From assembly GCA_905214995.1 (NCBI GenBank), contig CAJMOT010000061.1:1-12084 (forward strand): 12,084 nucleotides of DNA. Reading direction: 5' to 3'. The position numbers and the translations under genes were made by a program. The notes under the pieces were generated by a model. It was not told the DNA's origin and searched no databases. It worked only from the letters and a program-made list of their open reading frames with translations. Origin of the DNA: an uncultured bacterium. Its GTDB lineage: Bacteria; Verrucomicrobiota; Verrucomicrobiia; Opitutales; Intestinicryptomonadaceae. Positions 6,024 to 12,084 of the stretch are shown here, piece by piece; position 1 is the first letter of the stretch; each line of letters starts with the position of its first letter.

Positions 6024-8525
6024 TTAAAATACGGTTCCGAAGGAAAAGTTGAACTGCATTCCGTCGTCGTTGTGGTCGCCGGCTTTGAGGGGGAAGCCGA
6101 GGTCGATTCTCATGGGAGCCCCCATGAGCAGGACGCGAAAGCCGACGCCGAAGTCGGAGCAATAGTCTGAAGGGTCCCAATCCCACGAGTCGCTGTTGAC
6201 GAAACCTATATCGTAGAACACCGCGAACCTCACGGGGCTGAACAGCTCTATGGAATATTCCGCCGACGCGAACGCGAAAGTATTGCCGCCGAGCGGCTCT
6301 TCCGTCGTCGGGTCGAGCTTGCCGACTTTCCTGTACTTGAAGCCGCGCATATTGTAGCCGCCGCCGAGGAAGAACCTCTCGAAGTACGGAACCTCCTTGC
6401 CGCCGTACCCCTGCACCGACCCCGTCCTGCCGACGATGGAAAACACCTGCTTGCCGAAGTCGAAAGTGGGAATCCACCAGCCCGCGCGCGCCTCTATGCG
6501 GTAAAGGTTTGTCTGCCCCATTAGCGGGCCTCCGGCTATGTCCTGGATGAGCTCGAGCCTCGTGCCGCGCGTGGGAACCATGTAGCTGTCGCGGGTGTCG
6601 CGCAGGAATGAGAGGCTGACCTGCGATATGGAGCGCGTGCCGATGTCGCTTTCGGGTATGACATTGCCGCGGATTCTCCGGTCTACATTGTAAATGTCCA
6701 CGAGCTCGAGCTTGTATGCGAGCCTCGCCTCGATCTGCTCGTATATGCGCTTGCGCAGGAAGTTGGTGACGCCGAGGCGCATTTCGGAATAGTAGTCCGA
6801 ATAGTAGTCCGAATCGGTGCGGTACAAGTCTATGCCGTAGGCGAGCTCGCGGTTGAAAACCCACGGCTCTTCAAAACTTATTATTATCTGGTTGGACTCC
6901 AAGCCTATCGTGCCGCGGATTCGGAACTTCTGGCCCGCGCCCTGGAAGTAGCTCTTGTAGTTGGAGTAATCGAAATTGCCCTGCGTTATTTCGACGGTGG
7001 CCACGAGGCTCTCGACGGTGCTGAAACCCGCGCCGAAAGTGAGGTTGCCGGTGCGCCCCTCCTTGACCGCGATTTTCAGGTTTTTGCGCTGGGGGATATT
7101 TGTCTCCTCGGGTGACAGAGTGACCTCGTCGAAGAAGCGGGTCTCTTTGAGGCGGTTTTCGGAAATTTTCATCCTGTGAAGGTCGAATACCTCGCCGGGC
7201 TCGAGGGCGAGCTCCCGGATTATGACTTCGCTCTTGGTCTTGCTGTTGCCCTGAATGTTTATGGATTCGAGGTAGAACATCTTGCTCTCGATGACGTCGA
7301 TTACGATGTCGATGTCGCCGGTCTTGACGTTCGGGCGGCGCAAAACCCTAACTATGGTGTCAACATACCCGTACTGCCCGTAATACTCGCGTATCTGCTC
7401 TATGAGCTTGTCCACCTGCGATGGCGAAAACACGTTGCCCTCCGTGAGGTCGAAATAGTCCACGAACTTCATCAGCTCCTCGTCGGAAAAGCCCTTTATC
7501 GTATTGCCCTTGAACGAAACCTTGCCGACTTTGTACTGGTGGTTTGGCACGATGTCTATCACGATGTCCATGTCGCCCGGGGAATCGGCGTCGGGGAACT
7601 CAAATTTTATTTTGGAATCGTCTATCTCGACGTCGAGGTACCCGTGGTCGCGGTAGAATTTGCGCAGCTTTTCTATATCCGCCTGAAATTCGTCCTCCTT
7701 GAACCTGCCGTTGTCGGTGAGATGCGATATTATCGGAATCCACGTGTCGGTCTTCATCTCCGAGAGCAAATCTACGGAGTCGAAATCCTTGGAGTCCTCG
7801 CCGAAGAGAAAGCGGCCTATCTTCCCCCAGAAGCCGTACTGCTTTTCTACGCGCGGGTCGCCCTTGAAAATTATATTCTGGATTTCTATGTCGCCGCCCT
7901 CGTCGATTTCAAAAATCACGGCGCCCGCGCCCTCCTCCTCGTTGCGCTCGATGGAATAGGAGACTTTCGCGAGCGAATAGCCCTTCTTCTGGTAATAGGC
8001 CTTGATTTTGTCGGCGTCGCGCTTGACGCCGACTTCGCTTAACGGCGAGCCCGCGTAGGTGTCTATTTCCTTTTGAAGCCTCGCGCCCGAAAAGGTGTTG
8101 TTCCCGCTGAACGCCACCTGCGAAACCCTGTATTTGGGGATTACGGTAAAGTCTATGTCGAGGTTGCCGGCGGAATCGACGCTCCTCTTCGCGTCCACGA
8201 AATCGTAGAGGCCGGTGGAGTATATCGAGCGTATGGATTGGTCGAGGGCGCGCTGGTCGAATTTCATGCCCTTGCGCAGGCGGATGTGGGCGTATACCGC
8301 CTCCTTGGAGACGCTCTGCTTGCCCTCGACATTGACGTTAACGTTGTTTACGGTGCGCTGCTCGTCCGGAATGCCGCCTGCGGCGCCGAAGCCGGCAAAC
8401 GCGCCCTGCTGCGCGCAAACCGAGGCGGCGGAGGCCGCCAAAATCGCCGCGATCCCCGCCCATACGCGGCGCGCCGCACGAGCGCGGCTCCCCGCGAAAG
8501 CGTAAAATCTTCTAAATATTGACAT
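6024..8525 (-). CDS. bamA: outer membrane protein assembly factor BamA
   Basis: BamA is the outer-membrane core of the BAM complex, which folds and inserts beta-barrel proteins. The 833-residue product has a long-n-region signal peptide (hydrophobic core about 21-37, likely cleavage after VCA at 38). Five POTRA domains follow at about 57-133, 134-209, 213-329, 331-415 and 416-490, and a C-terminal barrel at about 491-833. The conserved loop-6 motif is present as MRGF (726-729), and the chain ends in aromatic Phe833, as expected for a barrel recognition signal. POTRA3 is about 28 residues longer than in E. coli because of an insert around 224-270. The start overlaps the end of dnaB by 14 nt with no Shine-Dalgarno, suggesting translational coupling. 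skp follows 65 nt later. Confidence 0.95.
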   Translation of the reverse strand: MSIFRRFYAFAGSRARAARRVWAGIAAILAASAASVCAQQGAFAGFGAAGGIPDEQRTVNNVNVNVEGKQSVSKEAVYAHIRLRKGMKFDQRALDQSIRSIYSTGLYDFVDAKRSVDSAGNLDIDFTVIPKYRVSQVAFSGNNTFSGARLQKEIDTYAGSPLSEVGVKRDADKIKAYYQKKGYSLAKVSYSIERNEEEGAGAVIFEIDEGGDIEIQNIIFKGDPRVEKQYGFWGKIGRFLFGEDSKDFDSVDLLSEMKTDTWIPIISHLTDNGRFKEDEFQADIEKLRKFYRDHGYLDVEIDDSKIKFEFPDADSPGDMDIVIDIVPNHQYKVGKVSFKGNTIKGFSDEELMKFVDYFDLTEGNVFSPSQVDKLIEQIREYYGQYGYVDTIVRVLRRPNVKTGDIDIVIDVIESKMFYLESINIQGNSKTKSEVIIRELALEPGEVFDLHRMKISENRLKETRFFDEVTLSPEETNIPQRKNLKIAVKEGRTGNLTFGAGFSTVESLVATVEITQGNFDYSNYKSYFQGAGQKFRIRGTIGLESNQIIISFEEPWVFNRELAYGIDLYRTDSDYYSDYYSEMRLGVTNFLRKRIYEQIEARLAYKLELVDIYNVDRRIRGNVIPESDIGTRSISQVSLSFLRDTRDSYMVPTRGTRLELIQDIAGGPLMGQTNLYRIEARAGWWIPTFDFGKQVFSIVGRTGSVQGYGGKEVPYFERFFLGGGYNMRGFKYRKVGKLDPTTEEPLGGNTFAFASAEYSIELFSPVRFAVFYDIGFVNSDSWDWDPSDYCSDFGVGFRVLLMGAPMRIDLGFPLKAGDHNDDGMQFNFSFGTVF
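6787..6814 (-). repeat. 12-bp tandem repeat inside the bamA barrel
   Basis: The 12-nt unit GAATAGTAGTCC (plus-strand reading) occurs at 6787-6798 and 6799-6810, followed by a partial copy to 6814. On the coding strand it duplicates the residues SDYY (about 572-579) in frame, probably at a barrel loop or strand end. It is a recent-looking slippage duplication that keeps the frame. Confidence 0.75.
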
Positions 8526-9960
8526 CGTCTCTGAGGGAATAGTTCTCGTAGCGGGTGTAGTTTCTGTTGAAAAGCAATGTCGCGACCCCCGTGGGGCCGT
8601 TTCGCTGCTTTGCCAGCTCCGCCCGAATCAGCCATTGCGAGTTTGAAGTGGCTTCGTCATCACTGGCAGATTTTCTCTGCCTACTCAATAGTAAAATGGC
8701 GTCGGCGTCCTGCTCTATGGAGCCGGATTCGCGAAGGTCGCTCGCGCGCGGGGCGCGGGTCTCCTTTTCGGAGTCGCGGTTGAGCTGCGCGAGAACTATC
8801 ACCGGCGCGCGGAGCTCCTTCGACATCGCCTTCATTCCGCGCGAAATTTCCGCCACCTCCTGCTCCCTCGGGAGGTTCGGATCGCTGCCGCGCAAGAGCT
8901 GGAGATAGTCCACCACAACGAGCCCGAGCTTTCCGCCGAGCTGCTGGTTGAGGCGGCGGGCCTTGGCGCGCATTTCGAGAATGGATATGCCGGCGGTGTC
9001 GTCTATCCAGAGCGGGGCGTTTTTGAGCTCCTTTGCAGTGGCGTTGATGTCGGCGATGGACTCCTTTTTGAGCATTCCGCGGCTGAGGGCGTGCTGGTCT
9101 ATGCGCGCGCGGGAGGCTATTATGCGTTGGTGGAGCTGTTCGGCGAGCATCTCGAGGGAAAATATGAGAGTCGGCACGGGGTTGGCGGCAAACAGGGCGC
9201 GCTCGGCGATATTCAGGGCGATTGAGGTTTTGCCCGTGCCGGGGCGCCCCGCTATGACTATCATTTCGTTCGGGTGCAAGCCGCCCATGAGCTCGTCGAG
9301 CTGCGTGAAGCCCGTGGGCACGCCCACCATCTGCCCCTTGTTTTTTATGAGGGAGTTTATGCGCGCGACGGCGGCGTCGACCTGGTCGGGCTCGTCGGCC
9401 TTCCGCACGGTGTCCCCCACCCTGTCCTGCGATATGCCGAGGATTTTTTCCTCAACCCCCTCTATGAAATAGTCTATGCCGCCCTCGTTCTGGTACGCGC
9501 CCTCAATGGCGTCGTAGCACGCGCGGATAAGGGTGCGCAAAAAGTATTTTTCGCGGATGATGCCCAACCACTCCTGAAAATGGGCGGGGGTCTCTATTCG
9601 GCCTGCGATTCTGCTGATCTCCACGATTCCGCCGACGTCGGAGAGCGCGTTGCGGGAGTTCAGGTACTCTGCGAGCACGATTTCGTCGATTTCGCGCTTT
9701 TGATTGTAGAGCGCCAACATCGCCGAATACATGATGCGGTGGGCCGGCTTGAAAAAGTAGTCCTCGCGGATTTTGGAGGATATGCAGGCGGTTATGACGT
9801 CGCTCGAAGTGTCGCGCAGGACGCTCGCGAGAACGCCCTCCTCGGCGTCGGTATTGTGCGGCAGATCCCGCCCGAAAACGGCGCCCTCGTCGGATTGAAA
9901 AGCCGCGGCGCCGGCTTTGCGGCGACCCGCGGTTTTCTTTGGAACAAATCTTTCCTCCAT
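8512..9960 (-). CDS. dnaB: replicative DNA helicase DnaB
   Basis: DnaB is the hexameric helicase that unwinds DNA ahead of the replication fork. The 482-residue product has a basic, low-complexity N-terminal tail (1-30). The helical N-terminal domain begins at PHNTDAEEGVLASVL (34-48), followed by a linker and the RecA-like motor. Motor motifs are Walker A GRPGTGKTS (238-246), the catalytic Glu270 in IFSLEM, Walker B VVVDYLQL (348-355), the DLRESGSIEQDAD motif (408-420) and the C-terminal KQRNGPTG (451-458) with the arginine finger. No intein is inserted. The ATG at 9960 lies 21 nt after rplI without a strong Shine-Dalgarno. Placement after rpsF-ssb-rplI is common in bacteria; direct overlap with bamA is less so. 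Confidence 0.97.
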   Translation of the reverse strand: MEERFVPKKTAGRRKAGAAAFQSDEGAVFGRDLPHNTDAEEGVLASVLRDTSSDVITACISSKIREDYFFKPAHRIMYSAMLALYNQKREIDEIVLAEYLNSRNALSDVGGIVEISRIAGRIETPAHFQEWLGIIREKYFLRTLIRACYDAIEGAYQNEGGIDYFIEGVEEKILGISQDRVGDTVRKADEPDQVDAAVARINSLIKNKGQMVGVPTGFTQLDELMGGLHPNEMIVIAGRPGTGKTSIALNIAERALFAANPVPTLIFSLEMLAEQLHQRIIASRARIDQHALSRGMLKKESIADINATAKELKNAPLWIDDTAGISILEMRAKARRLNQQLGGKLGLVVVDYLQLLRGSDPNLPREQEVAEISRGMKAMSKELRAPVIVLAQLNRDSEKETRAPRASDLRESGSIEQDADAILLLSRQRKSASDDEATSNSQWLIRAELAKQRNGPTGVATLLFNRNYTRYENYSLRDDVNI

Positions 9961-9981
9961 CGGAGTCCGATACGGAAAAGA

Positions 9982-10473
9982 TTACTTTTTGTCTTCTTCG
10001 GCGGGGGAATCCTCTATCGGATTTTCCGAAACGACTTCAAACTCAAAATCGACTTTGACGTCGTGGTGGAGCTTTATCTGGGCGGTGTGCCTGCCGAGCT
10101 CCTTGACGGGGGCTGCGAGGTGTATCGCCTTCTTGGGCAGCTCCACTCCGCCCTCGGCGATCTTGGCGAGCAGGTCGGCGGCCGTGACGGAGCCGAAGAG
10201 CTTGCCGCCCTCGCCGGTCTTTACCGCGAACGCGATGGACATGTCCGCCAAAACCTTGGCGAGGGACTGGGCGTTTTCGAGTTCCCTGGCCTCGCGGAGC
10301 TCGCGGGCCTTTATAAGGGCTTCAATCTGCTTTTTGTTGGCCTTGTTTACTGGTATCGCAATCTTCTTGGGGAAGAGATAATTGCGGGCGTATCCCGCCT
10401 TGACGGCGACCTGTTCGCCTTCGCCGCCCAGATTTTCCACGGGCTTTACTATTAATACTTTGGTTGTAGCCAT
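9982..10473 (-). CDS. rplI: 50S ribosomal protein L9
   Basis: L9 binds 23S rRNA domain V near the base of the L1 stalk and helps maintain reading frame. The 163-residue product begins MATTKVLIVKPVENLGGEGE and carries the L9 signature GEQVAVKAGYARNYLFPKKIA (residues 19-39). A long charged helix links it to the C-terminal domain (KLFGSVTAADLLAKI). The acidic tail (SPAEEDKK) is a slight extension. The open frame continues upstream to 10737, but that part is the shadow of ssb; the ATG at 10473 begins the family N-terminus. The leader is AT-rich with no Shine-Dalgarno. Spacing is 47 nt from ssb and 21 nt to dnaB. Confidence 0.97.
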   Translation of the reverse strand: MATTKVLIVKPVENLGGEGEQVAVKAGYARNYLFPKKIAIPVNKANKKQIEALIKARELREARELENAQSLAKVLADMSIAFAVKTGEGGKLFGSVTAADLLAKIAEGGVELPKKAIHLAAPVKELGRHTAQIKLHHDVKVDFEFEVVSENPIEDSPAEEDKK

Positions 10474-10520
10474 GATTATGTGTTGTTTTGAATTGCAAGA
10501 GGGTTGTTTCGGCGAAAGAA

Positions 10521-10991
10521 TCAGAACGGAACGTCGTCGTCTTCGAGATCTTCGCTGCGTTGCTGGGGCTGGCGTCTCGGCTGGCGCGGGGCCGGAGAGG
10601 AGGACGAATAGTCGCCGCCGTCGTACCCGCCGCCGCCGTATCCGCCGCCCTGCTGGTCGCGGGAGCCGACGAACTCGAAGCGTTCGAGGACCACGAGAAG
10701 CTTGGTGCGCTTCTGGCCGGTCTGCTTGTCTTCCCACGAATCCTGGCGGAGCCTTCCCTCGATGAGAATCGGCCTGCCCTTGGAGAAGAACTTTGCAATA
10801 TTTTCCGCCGTTCTGCCGAAGGAATCCACTTCAACAAAACAAGTTTCGTCGCGGGTCGAGCCGTCCTGCGAATTGTAGGAACGGTTCACGGCAATGGAGA
10901 AACGGCACACGCTCGTACCGCTCTGAGTCTGCCTCAGCTCGGGGTCGCGGGTGAAGTTCCCCATCAGGATGACTTTGTTGAAAGAGGACAT
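10521..10991 (-). CDS. ssb: single-stranded DNA-binding protein
   Basis: SSB coats single-stranded DNA during replication, repair and recombination. The 156-residue product has an OB fold (about 1-112; FNKVILMGNFTRDPELRQT start, RFSIAVNRSY, ILIEGRLRQDSWED). A Gly/Ser/Gln-rich flexible linker (about 114-146) follows, then the conserved acidic tip DLEDDDVPF that recruits partner proteins. It sits 19 nt after rpsF and 47 nt before rplI, the standard rpsF-ssb-rplI arrangement (rpsR is absent here). GGAG lies just 2 nt before the ATG, a very close Shine-Dalgarno if used. Confidence 0.97.
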   Translation of the reverse strand: MSSFNKVILMGNFTRDPELRQTQSGTSVCRFSIAVNRSYNSQDGSTRDETCFVEVDSFGRTAENIAKFFSKGRPILIEGRLRQDSWEDKQTGQKRTKLLVVLERFEFVGSRDQQGGGYGGGGYDGGDYSSSSPAPRQPRRQPQQRSEDLEDDDVPF

Positions 10992-11010
10992 CGCTCCGGG
11001 AAATTGAGAG

Positions 11011-11301
11011 TTACTGCGCGAGGACGAGTATGCGGTCCACCGTCTTGTCTAGGCGGAACTTTTCCTTTATGAGGGCGTTCGAGGAGGAATCCCCCTCGTA
11101 GTTTACGTCCACGTAGATGCCCGCCGGAAAATTGCGGTCCGTGACGCGGGCGAAAGCCTTCTGGCCGAGATTCTCAACCGATTCGATTTTGCAGCCGCAG
11201 GATTCCACCACTGACTTTATCTTTTCGATAAGGGTTTCGACGGGCTCGGTATAGCCTCTCGTATCGAGAATGAACGTTGCTTTGTACTTCTTGGTATTCA
11301 T
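11011..11301 (-). CDS. rpsF: 30S ribosomal protein S6
   Basis: S6 pairs with S18 on the 30S platform. The 96-residue product starts MNTKKYKATFILDTRGYTEP and has the S6 ferredoxin-like pattern: first strand, helix (VETLIEKIKSVVESCG), the central hairpin VENLGQKAFARVTDRNFPAGIYV and the closing strand KFRLDKTVDRILVL. The family length is normal and there is no acidic C-terminal extension. The leader is AT-rich with no Shine-Dalgarno. The 77-nt gap to pth contains an 8-bp inverted repeat. ssb follows after 19 nt; the usual S18 partner gene (rpsR) is not in this cluster. Confidence 0.95.
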   Translation of the reverse strand: MNTKKYKATFILDTRGYTEPVETLIEKIKSVVESCGCKIESVENLGQKAFARVTDRNFPAGIYVDVNYEGDSSSNALIKEKFRLDKTVDRILVLAQ

Positions 11302-11329
11302 ATTTTATGTTTGTTTAAATTGTTTTGAA

Positions 11330-11364
11330 ATCGGATTAACCGCCCGGCAAAGCGAAAATCCGAT
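11330..11364 (-). promoter_or_regulatory. candidate stem-loop in the rpsF leader
   Basis: ATCGGATT (11330-11337) and AATCCGAT (11357-11364) form a perfect 8-bp stem around a 19-nt loop, about 30 nt before the rpsF start and directly after pth. S6 leaders in many bacteria carry a structure bound by the S6:S18 complex for feedback control, so this could be one. I could not match its conserved bulge with confidence. A weak terminator for pth is the main alternative. Confidence 0.35.
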
Positions 11365-11378
11365 ATGCGCTCCGCATG

Positions 11379-11996
11379 TCAAGAATCCGGATTTGCGGCG
11401 GCGGTCCCCGCTTCGCCGCGGTGTTCCGCCCTGCAGTTTATTTCGTTTTGGGCGGCTTCCAGCCCTTTGGAAAGGAGCAGCGAAAAGCATTCGCGTACCG
11501 GAAGGGCCGATATCGCCGCAAGGTCGGCCTCGGAGAGCTTCCCGAGGACGTGATCCGCCAAATCCATCCGCTTGTCCGCCTTGGCGCCGACGCCTATGCG
11601 GACGCGGACGAACGAATTTCCGCAAAATTCCATTATGTCGGCGACGCCGTTGTGGCCGCCCGAGGATCCGCCCTTTGAGAGCTTCATCCTGCCGACGCCT
11701 ATGGTGATGTCGTCATATATCACCGCGACCGACGAGATGTCGGCTTTCATACGCCTTAGGATTCTCGCAAGCCCCCTGCCGCTCTCGTTCATATACCCCT
11801 CCGCAAAAGCGAAAGCAAGCGGCTTTCCGGCTATGCTCCCCTTCGCCAAATAGGCGTTCGCGTACTTGTCGAAGCGCATGCACTCCACCCCGCACGACTT
11901 CGCGAGCCGCTCGAGGGCGATCGCGCCCGCATTGTGGCGCGTCAGGGCGTATCGGGCTTCGGAGTTGCCGAGCCCCACGGCTAAGTTGACGGACAT
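11379..11996 (-). CDS. pth: peptidyl-tRNA hydrolase
   Basis: Pth releases tRNA from peptidyl-tRNAs that drop off the ribosome. The 205-residue product shows all active-site features of the bacterial family: GLGN with Asn11, TRHNAG with catalytic His21, YMNESG with Asn70, YDDI with Asp95, and GGSSGGHNG with Asn116. The C-terminal tail (about 185-205; REAEH-like Ala, Glu and Gly-rich end) is variable and slightly long. AAGG lies 5 nt before the ATG and is an acceptable ribosome-binding site. It follows the putative L25 gene by 41 nt, the common rplY-pth pair, and precedes rpsF by 77 nt. Confidence 0.96.
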   Translation of the reverse strand: MSVNLAVGLGNSEARYALTRHNAGAIALERLAKSCGVECMRFDKYANAYLAKGSIAGKPLAFAFAEGYMNESGRGLARILRRMKADISSVAVIYDDITIGVGRMKLSKGGSSGGHNGVADIMEFCGNSFVRVRIGVGAKADKRMDLADHVLGKLSEADLAAISALPVRECFSLLLSKGLEAAQNEINCRAEHRGEAGTAAANPDS

Positions 11997-12037
11997 GTTT
12001 GCCTTTTAAAGAACGCGGGCGCAAAAACGCCCTGAAA

Positions 12038-12084
12038 TTACTTCTTCGCGGGGGCCGACTCTTTGGCGGCGTCCGCGGCGGGAA
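12038..12084 (-). CDS. C-terminus of a probable 50S ribosomal protein L25/CTC (partial)
   Basis: Only the last 14 complete codons plus a TAA stop (12040-12038) are in the window; the gene continues beyond 12084. The visible tail reads PAADAAKESAPAKK. Such an Ala/Lys/Pro/Glu-rich tail is typical of L25/CTC-type proteins, and rplY is the usual neighbour immediately upstream of pth. The tail alone is not diagnostic, so the assignment rests mainly on position. Other basic-tailed ribosomal or chaperone proteins remain possible. Confidence 0.45.
   Translation of the reverse strand, partial: PAADAAKESAPAKK

Noticed and set aside
6004..6864. 286-codon minus-strand frame overlapping the end of bamA
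   Set aside because: It is an alternative-frame reading of the BamA barrel with His/Arg/Pro-rich composition. BamA is certain in the other frame.
10474..10737. 88-residue N-terminal extension of L9
   Set aside because: It is the shadow of ssb in another frame. The L9 family N-terminus begins exactly at the ATG at 10473.
12005..12036. Hairpin GGGCG-UUUUUG-CGCCC between the L25-like gene and pth as a terminator
   Set aside because: The stem is only 5 bp and no U-tract follows it. It is too weak to call.

Overview
The window is a single-strand block: every gene I can support is read from the minus strand, so transcription runs from position 12084 towards 1. It looks like the chromosome of a moderately GC-rich, didermic (Gram-negative) bacterium. 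It encodes outer-membrane biogenesis proteins (BamA with five POTRA domains, a Skp/OmpH chaperone, the LPS-export ATPase LptB) together with HPr kinase HprK. The gene order and protein style fit the Verrucomicrobiota/PVC group best, but that is an inference from memory and not a tested placement.

Layout in transcription order. (1) 12084-9982 is an information-processing cluster: the tail of a probable ribosomal protein L25 gene, then pth (peptidyl-tRNA hydrolase), rpsF (S6), ssb and rplI (L9). (2) 9960-5410 holds dnaB (replicative helicase), bamA overlapping it by 14 nt, and skp, followed by a strong hairpin terminator. (3) 5367-4876 holds a roughly 230-nt stretch without a convincing gene, a 71-residue membrane protein of unknown function and a second intrinsic terminator. 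(4) 4838-3103 holds lptB and hprK, a pair also found close together in many proteobacteria. (5) 3093-145 is a methionine synthase gene (metH) that does not end normally. (6) 144-1 is a noncoding stretch packed with hairpins.

The most notable item is the metH reading frame. Residues 1 to about 819 are an ordinary cobalamin-dependent methionine synthase: homocysteine, methyl-folate, cobalamin-cap and the first half of the cobalamin-binding domain. The frame then switches, without a stop, into the C-terminal half of an NH3-dependent NAD+ synthetase (NadE), whose ATP-binding half is absent. Both enzymes are cut through their catalytic folds, so neither half looks functional. Isoleucine codon use changes at the same place: by hand count ATA is 24 of 40 before the join and 0 of 11 after it. 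This suggests that roughly positions 1-636 come from a different genome or compositional region, either through recombination or because the contig is chimeric.

The remainder is largely standard housekeeping. I saw no CRISPR array, transposase, tRNA or rRNA gene, and no defence system.
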